Assembly: GCA_044230315.1 (NCBI GenBank)
Contig: JBGARJ010000012.1
Coordinates: 1 to 64,000 of the forward strand
DNA: 64,000 nt
Source of the DNA: M3007 sp044230315
GTDB lineage: Bacteria > Bacteroidota > Bacteroidia > Chitinophagales > Saprospiraceae
Direction of reading: 5' to 3'
Shown here: in pieces, positions 34,365 to 43,461 of the stretch
How positions within the stretch are numbered: position 1 is the stretch's first letter
Layout: each line of letters starts with the position of its first letter
Made by a program: the position numbers and the translations under genes
Notes under the pieces: generated by a model
What the model was told of the DNA's origin: nothing
The model's database searches: none
What the model saw: the letters and a program-made list of their open reading frames with translations, nothing else

Positions 34365-36464
34365 ATGCCCAATTTTTCTTTTCAATACCCCGCCTGGTTT
34401 CTGATATTGTGCGCCCTGCTGGGCCTTGGCTATGCGCTCCTGCTATATTACCGCGATACTACTTTTCGCGATCAGGCCCCTTCCCTGCACCGTTGGCTGG
34501 GGGTGTTGCGTTGGCTCACGGTGACGCTGCTCAGCGCCTTGTTGCTGTCCCCTTTGCTTAAAAATATCCAGACGGAGACTAAAAAACCCGTTGTGGTCAT
34601 GGCGCAGGATGCGTCGGAAAGTGTGGGCGCCGAACTGCAAGGCCAGAAGCTGGACCAATACAAACAGCATTGGCAGGACCTCCGCCAAGCCCTGGCTGAA
34701 AATTATGAGGTACACGAACTGACCTTTGGCGATGCGGTGCGCGAAGGCGTTGATTTTACATTCCCCGATAAGGTGAGCAATCTTTCCCAAGTGCTCCGCG
34801 AGGTGTACGACCGTTATGGCGCGCAAAATCTCGGCGCCGTGATCCTCGCTTCCGACGGCATCTACAACGAAGGCAGTAATCCCGCCTACTCGGGCGCTCA
34901 GCTCGCTGCGCCGGTTTATACGGTTGCATTGGGCGACACTACCCCAAAGAAGGATCTGCTGATCAAGCGGGTGTTTAACAACAAAATTGCTTACCTCGGC
35001 GATAAATTTTCGGTCCAGATCGATATCGCTGCGGTCAATTGCTCGGGCACACAAACCGTGTTGACCGTCAGCAAGATCGACGGCGACCAGGTGAAGACCA
35101 TCCAGTCTGTTCCGATCGGCATAAACAGCAAAGATTTTTTTACCACCAAGGAGGTGGTGTTGGAAGCTGACCGGCCCGGTGTGCTGCAATTCCACTTGTC
35201 GGTCGCTAAAGTGCCCGGCGAATCGTCGGGCGCCAACAACAGCCGCGACATTTTCATTGACGTGCTGGACGCCCGGCAAAAAATCCTGTTGCTGGCCAAC
35301 AGCCCGCACCCAGATCTTTCGGCACTGCGCCAAACGCTGGAGGGAAATAAAAACTACCAGGTTGCCGTAGCCTATGCCACTGATCCGGGCGTCGATGTAA
35401 CAAAGTTCGATTTTGTGGTACTGCACAACCTGCCCTCCATTACCAACGATATTTCAGGCATCCTGAACACCCTGAATAACAAGGGTATCCCCCGGCTTTT
35501 TCTCGCGGGTCTGCAAACCAATTACGCCGCCCTGGCACGGGCGCAGGGGCTCGTATCCATGCAAAGCAATGCCCAGCAAAGCGACGACGTGCAGGGCAAG
35601 GTATCGCCCCAGTTTTCGGCCTTCACCCTCAGCCCGGCGGTATCCGACGAATTGCCCAAATTCAACCCGGTGACCAGTGCTTTTGGCAACTTCGCCGCTA
35701 CTCCACAGGCACAAGTGGTACTCTGGAAGCGAATCGGCAAGTTGGATACCGACCAGCCGCTCCTGGCTATTGGCGAAACAAACGGCGTAAAAACCGGCAT
35801 CTTCCTGGGCGAGGGACTATGGAAATGGCGCCTGTTCGACTATTTGCAACACAATAATCACGATATTTTTGAGGAGCTGCTCGGCAAAACGATCCAGTAC
35901 CTGACCTTGAAGGAAGACAAACGAAAATTCCGCGTAACGCTCGATCAAAATATTTTCAACGAGAACGAACAGGTGACATTTGGAGCCGAGTTGTACAACG
36001 ATAACTACGAACTCACCAACGAGCCGGATGTGGCTATGTCGATCCGGAATAAGGACGGCAAGGAGTTCTTGTACACCTTCAACAAGTTGGGCAAAGCTTA
36101 CACCTTGAATGCCGGTATTTTGCCGGTTGGCAACTACACATTTCGGGCTACCACCGTCTTCAACAATCAAAACCTGGTGTACGAAGGTCGTTTCAGCGTG
36201 CAGCCCATTCAACTTGAGTTGTTTGAAACCACAGCCAATCATGCGGTACTGCGTCAACTCAGCCTGCAATACGGCGGCGAAATGGTGGCCGCTTCCGACC
36301 TGGCCGGCATTGCCGAAACGATCAAATCCCGCGAAACGATCAAACCCGTAATCTACCAAAGCACGCATACCCACCCGTTGATCAACCTGAAGTGGATCTT
36401 TTTGTTGCTGGCTGTTTTGTTGTCGGTCGAGTGGTTTTTACGGCGGTATTTTGGCGCGTATTAA
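34365..36464 (+). CDS. VWA-like membrane protein (BatA-like architecture)
   Basis: 699 residues. Two N-terminal membrane helices (about 8-25 and 42-62) are followed by a von Willebrand A-like domain (KPVVVMAQDASESV with a DxSxS-like metal site, AVILASDGIYNEGSN) in about 75-190. Immunoglobulin-like and glutamine-amidotransferase-like segments follow (KILLLANSPHPDLSAL, FLGEGLWKWRLFDYL). A last membrane helix is at about 675-692 (WIFLLLAVLLSVEWFLRRYF). This fits the large membrane proteins related to BatA/aerotolerance operons. Role unknown; it stands alone here. Confidence 0.7.
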   Translation: MPNFSFQYPAWFLILCALLGLGYALLLYYRDTTFRDQAPSLHRWLGVLRWLTVTLLSALLLSPLLKNIQTETKKPVVVMAQDASESVGAELQGQKLDQYKQHWQDLRQALAENYEVHELTFGDAVREGVDFTFPDKVSNLSQVLREVYDRYGAQNLGAVILASDGIYNEGSNPAYSGAQLAAPVYTVALGDTTPKKDLLIKRVFNNKIAYLGDKFSVQIDIAAVNCSGTQTVLTVSKIDGDQVKTIQSVPIGINSKDFFTTKEVVLEADRPGVLQFHLSVAKVPGESSGANNSRDIFIDVLDARQKILLLANSPHPDLSALRQTLEGNKNYQVAVAYATDPGVDVTKFDFVVLHNLPSITNDISGILNTLNNKGIPRLFLAGLQTNYAALARAQGLVSMQSNAQQSDDVQGKVSPQFSAFTLSPAVSDELPKFNPVTSAFGNFAATPQAQVVLWKRIGKLDTDQPLLAIGETNGVKTGIFLGEGLWKWRLFDYLQHNNHDIFEELLGKTIQYLTLKEDKRKFRVTLDQNIFNENEQVTFGAELYNDNYELTNEPDVAMSIRNKDGKEFLYTFNKLGKAYTLNAGILPVGNYTFRATTVFNNQNLVYEGRFSVQPIQLELFETTANHAVLRQLSLQYGGEMVAASDLAGIAETIKSRETIKPVIYQSTHTHPLINLKWIFLLLAVLLSVEWFLRRYFGAY

Positions 36465-36509
36465 GAAAGGCCTATCGAAATGGAAACCCGTGCCGCAACA
36501 ATATTGCAT

Positions 36510-36542
36510 AAAAAAATCCCGGCTGAAACAGTTCAACCGGGA
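36510..36542 (-). terminator. Terminator of the sorting-domain-only gene
   Basis: On the minus strand TCCCGGTTGAACTGTTTCAG... forms a stem (TCCCGG.TGAA / TTCA.CCGGGA) followed by seven T. It lies about 115 bases after the stop codon of the gene at 36657. Confidence 0.6.
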
Positions 36543-36656
36543 CCCTGGCTGCGCCAAACAATGTGGGAAAACAGCAACAGCCTGTTTTTATAGCGGAAAA
36601 CCGCGGAACGCTGAAGGCCTTCCGGTTGGTTTTTGCGTATGCAGCAACTAAGACGA

Positions 36657-36962
36657 TCAGCGCTTATCTACTTTCTGGGTCTTTAACACCTGCCTGCTGC
36701 GGTCCAGAATTTGCACCAGGTACATCCCTTTAGGCAGGTCGGCAACGAATAAATTCTCGCCTTTCACAAAGTCAAATTGCTTGATTTTCTTACCAACCAA
36801 ATTGAACACGGCAACGTATGCGACCTGGTCGCTATTATCGCTTACCGAAATATATTCCGTAGTGGGATTGGGGTAAACGGAGAGGTCTGCTTTGTTGGAA
36901 TTTTGGGCCCGAAGCGCCACACCGAAGAGCAGGAAAACGAAGAAGGGTAAAAGAATTTTCAT
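36657..36962 (-). CDS. Mini secreted protein made of a signal peptide plus a T9SS sorting domain
   Basis: 101 residues. After the signal peptide (MKILLPFFVFLLFGVALRAQ) only about 6 residues separate it from a type A sorting domain (LSVYPNPTTEYISVSDNS, VFNLVGKKIKQFDFVKGE, LPKGMYLVQILDRSRQV). There is no cargo domain. It either carries just the signal, e.g. as a competitor or modulator of the sorting machinery, or is the surviving end of a larger gene. The intact signal peptide, good start and downstream terminator argue it is functional. Confidence 0.75.
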   Translation of the reverse strand: MKILLPFFVFLLFGVALRAQNSNKADLSVYPNPTTEYISVSDNSDQVAYVAVFNLVGKKIKQFDFVKGENLFVADLPKGMYLVQILDRSRQVLKTQKVDKR

Positions 36963-37149
36963 CGGCACTGATTATTTAGCACGAAAAGTAGGAACATTTA
37001 ACTCACGAAACAATCGTTGGTTCGGCAATTGTGAAAAAATTAACTACTCAGACACAATAAATGGGCAAAAGGATGCACGGCAAAGGGCCGTCTTTCAATA
37101 TTTTCCGGGAACATTTCGTCGCTGGTTGGCCACATTTCAACGGCCAGGT

Positions 37150-37884
37150 TCATTTTTCGACTCCCGTACGCAATGAAATTTGCCGGGAGTCTCTATTCCC
37201 TTCCAGTAAATCGGCGTAGCGCATGCGCGCCAACCTGTTTTCAACGATCACCTGGGTAATGCTGACCGTGCATACCCGCCCGTGCCGGTTCATAATAAAA
37301 TCGTTTTCGGGGTCGCCGACGCTGCCTGTGCGGTGAAGTTTAAGGGCGCTTGCGGGCAAGCGTTTTTGGCTGGCCGGCGGGTGTTGTTGCAGCCAGGTTT
37401 GGAATACGCTTTCGCGTTGTGCCTGCATGGCCGGCGGGTAAAGAGTGGCGGAGCACCAGAAGTGGGCCTGGCCGGCCGGCAGGTCGCGGCGATACCGCTG
37501 TGCACCATCCCAACGCAGTTCGGTGACCTGGTGCGGATGAAAATATAAAAACGTAAAAGGTTCGATGCCGTCCAGCGGGTATTGGCTGAAAAAAACGTCG
37601 GGTTCCGGCCAATCAAAAAAATCGAGCAACACCAGCCCCCGGCTGCGCCGGTATGGCGGTTGGTGCTGGTGTTTTACAAAAGCGCCGTTGAGCAGGCAGG
37701 CGGTACGACCGCTGCACGCAGTAGCCACCCAGGCCCCGCCGGCTTTGGTATCTTTTGGAAAAATAAGCGTGTCGGCTCCGCGCACTTCCCGGGAAATGGC
37801 GTGTGGCGATCGGGTTGGCGCTTCGTCGCGGTTGTGTGTCAGGACAAAGCCGTCGCGGTACGGGAGGTACGTCACGGTGCACAT
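37150..37884 (-). CDS. NRDE-family (TANGO2-like) protein
   Basis: 244 residues starting MCTVTYLPYRDGFVLTHNRD. The family name comes from the NRDE motif, here seen as LTHNRDEAPTR. GGAWVATACSGRTACLLNG fits the next conserved block. The N-terminal Cys2 suggests an Ntn-hydrolase-like fold. Function in bacteria is not firmly known; TANGO2 has been linked to heme and lipid handling. 17 bases downstream of the glycosyltransferase gene, same strand. Confidence 0.8.
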   Translation of the reverse strand: MCTVTYLPYRDGFVLTHNRDEAPTRSPHAISREVRGADTLIFPKDTKAGGAWVATACSGRTACLLNGAFVKHQHQPPYRRSRGLVLLDFFDWPEPDVFFSQYPLDGIEPFTFLYFHPHQVTELRWDGAQRYRRDLPAGQAHFWCSATLYPPAMQAQRESVFQTWLQQHPPASQKRLPASALKLHRTGSVGDPENDFIMNRHGRVCTVSITQVIVENRLARMRYADLLEGNRDSRQISLRTGVEK

Positions 37885-37901
37885 AGCGGATCGGGCGGCT
37901 G

Positions 37902-38648
37902 TTACTTTTTTCGGTACATGGGCAGATTGACGAGCCCCAGGCGCTGTAAAAAATGGTTGACCGAAACTCGCAATACGCCCAAACCATACTTCATGCTTCT
38001 GCGGAAATTGATGCTGGAGGCTTCTTCAAAATATTTCGTCGGGCAGGTCACCTCGCCGATGTCGAAGCCGGCAAAGACGATTTGCGAAAGCATTTCATTG
38101 TCAAATACAAAGTCATCGGAATTCTGGTTGAAATTGATACTTTCCAGCACGGCACGGCTGAACGCCCGGTAACCGGTATGGTATTCCGACAGTTTATAGT
38201 TGATCAGGGTGTTCTGGGTGAAGGTCAGGAAGCGGTTGGCAATGTATTTATACAGCGGCATTCCGCCTTTTCGGGCGCCCATGCCCAGAATGCGCGACCC
38301 CAACACCACCGGGTACAGGTCTTCCCCGATGATGTTTACCATAGAGGGTATGAGTTTGGGGGTGTATTGGTAATCGGGGTGCAGCATGATCACGATATCG
38401 CCCCCGATATCGAGCGCTTTGTTGTACAGAGTTTTCTGATTACCGCCGTATCCCTGATTTTTTTCGTGGACCAGCACATGCTGAATGCCCAGTTGGCGGG
38501 CCAGTTCGGCTGTATTGTCGCGGCTGTGATCATCGCACAAAATCACCTCGTCGACCAAATCAAACGGAATTTCCCGGTAGGTTTTTTCCAGTGTTTTGGC
38601 GGCATTATAAGCGGGCAGAACGACGACAACTTTTTTTTCTTTGTACAT
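37902..38648 (-). CDS. Family 2 glycosyltransferase (polyprenol-phosphate sugar synthase-like)
   Basis: 248 residues starting MYKEKKVVVVLPAYNAAKTL. A GT2 fold with the nucleotide-sugar motif DEVILCDDHSRDNTAE, the DxD region near VIMLHPDYQYTPKLI and GSRILGMGARKGGMP. It lacks the C-terminal membrane helices of some DPM-type enzymes. Probably transfers a sugar to a lipid carrier or glycan; the acceptor is unknown. Part of a run of minus-strand genes (DUF5606, this, NRDE) with small gaps. Confidence 0.82.
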   Translation of the reverse strand: MYKEKKVVVVLPAYNAAKTLEKTYREIPFDLVDEVILCDDHSRDNTAELARQLGIQHVLVHEKNQGYGGNQKTLYNKALDIGGDIVIMLHPDYQYTPKLIPSMVNIIGEDLYPVVLGSRILGMGARKGGMPLYKYIANRFLTFTQNTLINYKLSEYHTGYRAFSRAVLESINFNQNSDDFVFDNEMLSQIVFAGFDIGEVTCPTKYFEEASSINFRRSMKYGLGVLRVSVNHFLQRLGLVNLPMYRKK

Positions 38649-38710
38649 GGGTGAAGCACCATCCATTGGTCGGGAACGCGCCCGCAACGGAGGTATTAAG
38701 TGATGCAAAA

Positions 38711-39166
38711 TCAGGTGGTTTCTTCCGCTTGTTCCGGTTCGGCGGTCTGCGGCGCGTCGGCAACTTCGGTTTTTACCTCGTCAAAAATGCCTTTCTCCCG
38801 CATGAAGTTGAACCATTTGATGCACTTTTTGATGTCGTTGATATGCACGCGGTCGCGGTCGTGTTCGGGCAAAATTTGGGCGAAATAGTTGCGGAATTCG
38901 GTGCTGGTAGCATTCACGGATACCGGCGGCAGCGCCTCAACCTGATCGAGCATTTTCTGGAACACTTCGGCCAGGGGTACCGTGCCGTCGTCGGTATCGG
39001 TATAAATGGCTACTGTACCCAGCGGTGTGATCTGATGCTGCCGAACGGGTACGAACCGCGTGCGGCCCTCCTGGCGGTCTTCAATGACAAGACCATTGCT
39101 GCGGGTGGTGACCAGTTTGTGCACGCCGGGCACACCGGCGATGACGAGAAAATTGTCTAAGTTCAT
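38711..39166 (-). CDS. DUF5606-type conserved protein
   Basis: 151 residues starting MNLDNFLVIAGVPGVHKLVTT, with ITPLGTVAIYTDTDDGTVPLAEVF and an acidic Glu/Ala/Thr-rich C-terminal tail. This matches the small DUF5606 family found in Bacteroidota, function unknown. It follows frr by 68 bases on the same strand. Confidence 0.75.
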   Translation of the reverse strand: MNLDNFLVIAGVPGVHKLVTTRSNGLVIEDRQEGRTRFVPVRQHQITPLGTVAIYTDTDDGTVPLAEVFQKMLDQVEALPPVSVNATSTEFRNYFAQILPEHDRDRVHINDIKKCIKWFNFMREKGIFDEVKTEVADAPQTAEPEQAEETT

Positions 39167-39234
39167 ATTCTTTGCAAATCGAAGGCACGCAGCGGGGGCG
39201 GCCCGGATGAATTTCGGTCGGGCAAAATGGGCTC

Positions 39235-39795
39235 CTATACCGTCATGATCTCTTTTTCTTTTGCCGAAACAACCTTATCCACCTGTTCGACATACTTGTT
39301 GACCATTTCCTGCAATTCGTTTTCTTTTCGCTTGCCCATATCTTCCGGCAGGCCGTCTTTTACGGCCTTTTTGAGCAGGTCCAGCGCTTTGTGGCGGGCG
39401 GTGCGGACGCCCACTTTGCTTTCTTCGCCGGCGTGTTTGGCTTTTTTGACCAGCTCCTTCCGGCGCTCTTCCGTGAGCGGCGGCACCGACAGGCGGATCA
39501 CCTCGCCGTCGTTGGCCGGGGTAATGCCGATATTGGAATTGATGATGGCGCGTTCGATAGGCCCGAGCATGTTTCGTTCCCAGGGTTGGATCACTATGGT
39601 GCGGGCATCGGCTACCTGAATATTGGAGACTTGCCCGATCGGTGTGGGATTGCCATAATATTCCGCCACTATGTCTTGAAGGATGGCTGTGGAGGCTTTA
39701 CCGGTGCGCAATTTGGTCAACTCGTGGTCGAGGTGTTCCAGTGCTTTGTCCATTTGGGCCTGCGCTTCGGCCATAATTTTACTGACGTCTTCCAT
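39235..39795 (-). CDS. frr: Ribosome recycling factor
   Basis: 186 residues; with EF-G, splits the post-termination ribosome. Signature segments: LTKLRTGKASTAILQDI, YYGNPTPIGQVSNIQVADAR, IQPWERNMLGPIERAI and IRLSVPPLTEERRKELVKKAK. Length is standard. No pyrH is adjacent, unlike in many other bacteria. The promoter region is shared with the divergent phosphatase gene at 40029. Confidence 0.95.
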   Translation of the reverse strand: MEDVSKIMAEAQAQMDKALEHLDHELTKLRTGKASTAILQDIVAEYYGNPTPIGQVSNIQVADARTIVIQPWERNMLGPIERAIINSNIGITPANDGEVIRLSVPPLTEERRKELVKKAKHAGEESKVGVRTARHKALDLLKKAVKDGLPEDMGKRKENELQEMVNKYVEQVDKVVSAKEKEIMTV

Positions 39796-40028
39796 AACGT
39801 ACTGGTTAGTGCAAGTAGAAACCCGGATGCGGGTATGGTTTGGGTCGCAAATTTCACAAGTTTTCCGGGTTTAATAGAAAACCGACCCTGAAAATGTGCG
39901 GATGCCCGCCATTCCGTTTGTTGAAATATTTGGGAAGCATCCTGTTTTTCCGAAATGTGCGTACCTTTTCGCTGAAAATAAAAAACAACACTTACGCGCA
40001 TTTTGCTGCACGCGTCGCAAGCTCATTC

Positions 40029-41273
40029 ATGCCGGAATTACAAGAAATTAAACGGACCCTGACCCGCATCGACAAACTGGAACGCGAGGTCAACCTGAAG
40101 CAGTTGCAGATCAACAGCTTGCTGGCGATCACGCAAGCTATTAATGAAAACGTATCTTCGGAGGGCTTGTTCAATATGTACAATTCCTTTCTCCGCTGGG
40201 AGATCGGGATTCGAAAAATGGCCCTTTACTTCAAAGAAACCGGCCAGTGGGAATGTAAAACCGCGCTAGGCATAGACGAACAGCTCCTCGCTTACGATAT
40301 CAATGAAGAACTGCCGCAGTTCCGGTCCACCAGAGGGGTGGAGCACGCCGAACACCCGCTGATCCGCGAATTCGACCTCGTGGTGCCGGTCATGCATAAA
40401 GACGAACCCATTGCGTATGCGTTTATCGGAGGCTTTTTGGACGACGACGATGTGTATAACAAAGTACAATTTGTTACCACCATCACCAATGTGATCGCGG
40501 TGGCGATCGAAAACAAGCGCCTCTTCAAAACGCAGTTGCGCCAGGAAGTGCTCAACCGCGAGGTGGAACTGGCGGCTGAGATCCAACGCACGCTGGTGCC
40601 GTCGCGGCTCCCCTCGGGCGACAATTATGAATTGTCGAGCATCTACAAACCACACTTTGCCGTTGGCGGCGACTATTATGATGTGGTCGAGTTTGCTGAT
40701 GGAACTATGGCCTTCTGTATCGCCGACATCACCGGAAAAGGTGTTTCCGCGGCGCTGCTCATGGCCAACTTCCAGGCTAATCTGCGCAGCCTCGTTACCC
40801 GCTGCCAAACCCTGGAAGAGATCGTACACGAAATGAACATCGCGGTACACCGGGTGACGCAGGGCGACCGGTTTATCACGCTGTTTCTGGCCCGGTACGA
40901 CGTACATTCCCGCACCCTGCATTACGTGAATGCAGGCCACACGCCGCCGCTCCTGCTGAGCAATGGCGAAGCCATTCCACTGAAGAACGGCTGCACCGTA
41001 CTCGGTTGGTTGCCGGAACTGCCATTCCTTGAAATCGGCGGGGTATGCCTCACCGATGCGGCCACGTTGTTTACGTACACCGACGGCCTAACCGATGTGC
41101 GGAACGATGCCGGAGAAGAATTCAGCGAAGCCAAATTGGTCGATTTTCTGTTAAAAAACGACCGGCTAGGCGCCAAAGAATTGAACATCAAATTGCTTGA
41201 ACACGTAGAAGCGTACCGGGAACGGCAGCCATTTCCCGACGATATCACCGTGTTGACCTGCAAGGTTTTTTAA
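40029..41273 (+). CDS. SpoIIE/RsbU-type serine phosphatase with N-terminal GAF-like domain
   Basis: 414 residues. A coiled helix (about 1-35) leads to a GAF-like sensor domain (about 35-170). The PP2C-type phosphatase domain occupies about 190-414: AAEIQRTLVPSRLP, FAVGGDYYDVVEFADG, IADITGKGVSAALLMA, YVNAGHTPPLLL, FTYTDGLTDVRNDAG and FPDDITVLTCKVF. These phosphatases usually dephosphorylate an anti-sigma antagonist or similar protein; no partner is adjacent. The biotinyl carrier gene starts 11 bases after the stop. Start chosen at 40029 because the upstream residues have no domain character. Confidence 0.88.
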   Translation: MPELQEIKRTLTRIDKLEREVNLKQLQINSLLAITQAINENVSSEGLFNMYNSFLRWEIGIRKMALYFKETGQWECKTALGIDEQLLAYDINEELPQFRSTRGVEHAEHPLIREFDLVVPVMHKDEPIAYAFIGGFLDDDDVYNKVQFVTTITNVIAVAIENKRLFKTQLRQEVLNREVELAAEIQRTLVPSRLPSGDNYELSSIYKPHFAVGGDYYDVVEFADGTMAFCIADITGKGVSAALLMANFQANLRSLVTRCQTLEEIVHEMNIAVHRVTQGDRFITLFLARYDVHSRTLHYVNAGHTPPLLLSNGEAIPLKNGCTVLGWLPELPFLEIGGVCLTDAATLFTYTDGLTDVRNDAGEEFSEAKLVDFLLKNDRLGAKELNIKLLEHVEAYRERQPFPDDITVLTCKVF

Positions 41274-41284
41274 ATCACTTTACC

Positions 41285-41776
41285 GTGAAAAAGGATCCGT
41301 TCAAAATTGTTGTTAACGGCGGGCAATACACTTTCGAAATTATGCCCGAACAAGCGCAGGACCTCGACTTGATCCCCAATGGCGAAGCCGCTTTTCACCT
41401 GTTACGCAACAACCAGGCCTACAGCGTCGAAATGTTGTCGGCCGACACTGCGGGGCGCAACTATGTTTTGCGTGTCAACGGGTCCGTTTTCACTGTCGAC
41501 ATTGCCGATTATTACGATCGCCTCGTCCAACAACTCGGGCTGGCAGTCGGGGGCAGCCACAAAATCAATTCCGTTAAAGCGCCGATGCCGGGGCTCGTGA
41601 TCAGTATTTTGGTAACGCCCGGCCAAACGGTACAAAAAGGCGATCCCCTGGTAATCCTGGAAGCGATGAAAATGGAAAACGTCATCAAGTCTGCCGGCGA
41701 TGGCGTGGTCAAAAATGTGCATGCCCAGAAAGGTCATCCCGTGGACAAAGGGCATATGTTGCTCGAATTCGAATAA
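41285..41776 (+). CDS. Biotinyl/lipoyl carrier protein (acyl-CoA carboxylase BCCP-like)
   Basis: 163 residues from a GTG start. The C-terminal domain carries the biotin site EAMKMENVIKSAGDGV (Lys about 129), with VKAPMPGLVISILVTPGQTV before it. The N-terminal part (about 1-85) resembles the linker region of carboxylase carrier subunits. It would be modified by the biotin ligase at 56285. No carboxylase subunit is adjacent here; the phosphatase gene lies just upstream. Confidence 0.85.
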   Translation: MKKDPFKIVVNGGQYTFEIMPEQAQDLDLIPNGEAAFHLLRNNQAYSVEMLSADTAGRNYVLRVNGSVFTVDIADYYDRLVQQLGLAVGGSHKINSVKAPMPGLVISILVTPGQTVQKGDPLVILEAMKMENVIKSAGDGVVKNVHAQKGHPVDKGHMLLEFE

Positions 41777-41935
41777 TTGGTTCCCTGTTTTCTTTTGGCA
41801 ATTGCGGAGTCGGCAGCAGCCGCCCAATCCTGATCGGGCCTCGTTGCCCGGTTACCTGGCGAACGAGCAAGCCCGAAACAACGTGTTTGCTGAAAAATAA
41901 AAAACAAAAAGTTTTATAAACAAAACTTGTTATGT

Positions 41936-41943
41936 TAAATTTG
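41936..41943 (+). promoter_or_regulatory. -7 box (TAAATTTG) upstream of the SRPBCC-GyrI gene
   Basis: Matches TAnnTTTG exactly, with a T-rich block (GTTTT at 41911-41915) at the right distance for a -33 element. The implied leader is about 125 bases and includes a small hairpin, GGATTTTC/GAAAATCC (42000-42033). The rest of the 297-base gap from 41777 shows nothing. Confidence 0.4.
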
Positions 41944-42073
41944 TCCCGCCAAATTACGCCTGCCTTATTCACGGATTCCGATTATCCGAGAACTTGATTG
42001 GATTTTCCCGTTTAGGCCGCAGCACGAAAATCCAAACAGATCTAAAACCAACGCATTAAAAAAATTCCACGCT

Positions 42074-43135
42074 ATGAAAATTCTTAAAATCATACTCTAC
42101 ATCGTCTTGGGCTTAGGGGCGTTGTTGGCCCTGTTGGGGCTTTTTGCCAAAAAAGACTACCATATCGAGCGCAGCATTGACATCGACGCACCAAAAGAAC
42201 TGGTGTTCGAGTATGCGCGCTATTTCAAAAACTTTGACCAATGGTCGCCCTGGTCGGCCCTTGATCCGAAAATGCAGGTTACCATTTCCGGCAACGACGG
42301 CAACGTGGGCGCCGTACATCGCTGGAGCGGCAATGACGACGTAGGTGAAGGAGAGCAGACTATCACCGCCATAACACCCGACCGCATCGATATCGAAATC
42401 CGGTTTAAACGACCATTCGAAAGCACATCGCCTACCTTCATGGCGTTTCGCGAAAACGGCCAAGGAACCAAGGTCAACTGGGGGTTCGACATGCATATTG
42501 CCTTTCCCTGGAATGGCATGGCCATGTTCACCGACGTGGATGCCGGTGTTGGGGCCGACTATGAGCGCGGGTTGAAAATTCTGAAAAAAAACTGCGAGAT
42601 CCTGGCACACAAGAAATACCGCGGCTATGAAATTGCCGAACAGGAGCTGCCGGAGCGTTTTTTCGTGGGTATCCGTAAAACGGTGACCTTTGCTGAAATA
42701 CCCGGTTTTTTTGCCGCTAATTTGCCCAAAGCCATGGCCGAAGTAAATAAGAGCGGTCTTCCTCTTGCTGGCGCGCCGTCGGGCCTTTTCTGGAGCTACG
42801 ACGAGCAGGCGGGCAAAACGGATATGGCCGCGGCTGTTCCGGTTGCGGAGCAAAAAAAACTGGCGGGGGGATGGAGCGTTTTCCCGGTTGGCGGGCATAA
42901 GGCCCTGACCATTGAATACTTCGGCGATTACGCCAAAACCGGGGAGGCCCATTATGCCATGGACGATTATATGAAGGAAAAAGGCCTGCAAAATATCCCG
43001 CCTGTTGTCGAGGAATATATCACCGCCCCCTCACAGGAACCGGACACGGCTAAATGGCTGACTAAAATCATTTACTTCGTTCAGCCCAAACCGGCAGTAG
43101 CCGATACGCTGCCTGCCGATCCTGCCAAGCAATAG
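42074..43135 (+). CDS. SRPBCC domain fused to a GyrI-like effector-binding domain
   Basis: 353 residues. An N-terminal membrane helix (MKILKIILYIVLGLGALLAL) is followed by an SRPBCC/polyketide-cyclase-like hydrophobic-ligand domain (about 28-180; IERSIDIDAPKELVFEYARY, FDQWSPWSALDPKM). A GyrI/AraC effector-binding-like domain (about 195-340; FVGIRKTVTFAEIPGFFA, HYAMDDYMKEKGLQNIPP) comes next. The likely role is binding a small hydrophobic molecule at the membrane; the ligand is unknown. A strong terminator follows. Confidence 0.8.
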   Translation: MKILKIILYIVLGLGALLALLGLFAKKDYHIERSIDIDAPKELVFEYARYFKNFDQWSPWSALDPKMQVTISGNDGNVGAVHRWSGNDDVGEGEQTITAITPDRIDIEIRFKRPFESTSPTFMAFRENGQGTKVNWGFDMHIAFPWNGMAMFTDVDAGVGADYERGLKILKKNCEILAHKKYRGYEIAEQELPERFFVGIRKTVTFAEIPGFFAANLPKAMAEVNKSGLPLAGAPSGLFWSYDEQAGKTDMAAAVPVAEQKKLAGGWSVFPVGGHKALTIEYFGDYAKTGEAHYAMDDYMKEKGLQNIPPVVEEYITAPSQEPDTAKWLTKIIYFVQPKPAVADTLPADPAKQ

Positions 43136-43165
43136 ATTTTCGGGCAGGTGGCAATTTAGAGTTAT

Positions 43166-43212
43166 GCCCCGCTCCGGGAACCAATAGCCCGGAGCGGGGC
43201 ATTTGTTTTTTG
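43166..43212 (+). terminator. Strong terminator after the SRPBCC-GyrI gene
   Basis: GCCCCGCTCCGGG-N9-CCCGGAGCGGGGC, 13 perfect pairs, followed by ATTTGTTTTTT. Confidence 0.9.
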
Positions 43213-43335
43213 GTTTACCCTTTTAACCTTGAAATTGGACGGTTCACCGATAAAATGACAGCAGTTCCCCCGGAAAACCACGTTAGACAAACAAGAAGTA
43301 TGGAACCTTGCCTTGGCGTTGACAGCCTCAGTAGG

Positions 43336-43349
43336 GTGACGGTCGTCAC
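43336..43349. promoter_or_regulatory. CRP/FNR-family binding site, GTGACGGTCGTCAC, upstream of hemN
   Basis: Palindrome with the same GTGAC-N4-GTCAC form as 18077-18090; the arms extend to GGGTGAC/GTCACCC. Centre about 120 bases before the hemN ATG. If transcription starts near 43404 from the TACCTTG box, the site would be near -61, a class I activator position. HemN genes are commonly controlled by FNR-type regulators, which fits. Confidence 0.5.
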
Positions 43350-43461
43350 CCAAACGCTTGCCCGGGCTCATTTACTGATGGGGACAGGCCGGCTACCTTG
43401 TGCCACCTTTTTTGCAGGGTGTACGTCCAAGGGTCAGCATATACAAGATCTGTTATTTGTC

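Larger units (their letters stand above)
43136..43461. other. Gap before hemN, with terminator and CRP/FNR-like site
   Basis: 326 bases. It holds the terminator of the preceding gene (43166-43207), the palindrome at 43336-43349 and possible -7-like boxes (TACCTTG at 43394). The hemN frame stays open upstream from 43210, but that stretch has no protein character. Confidence 0.5.
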
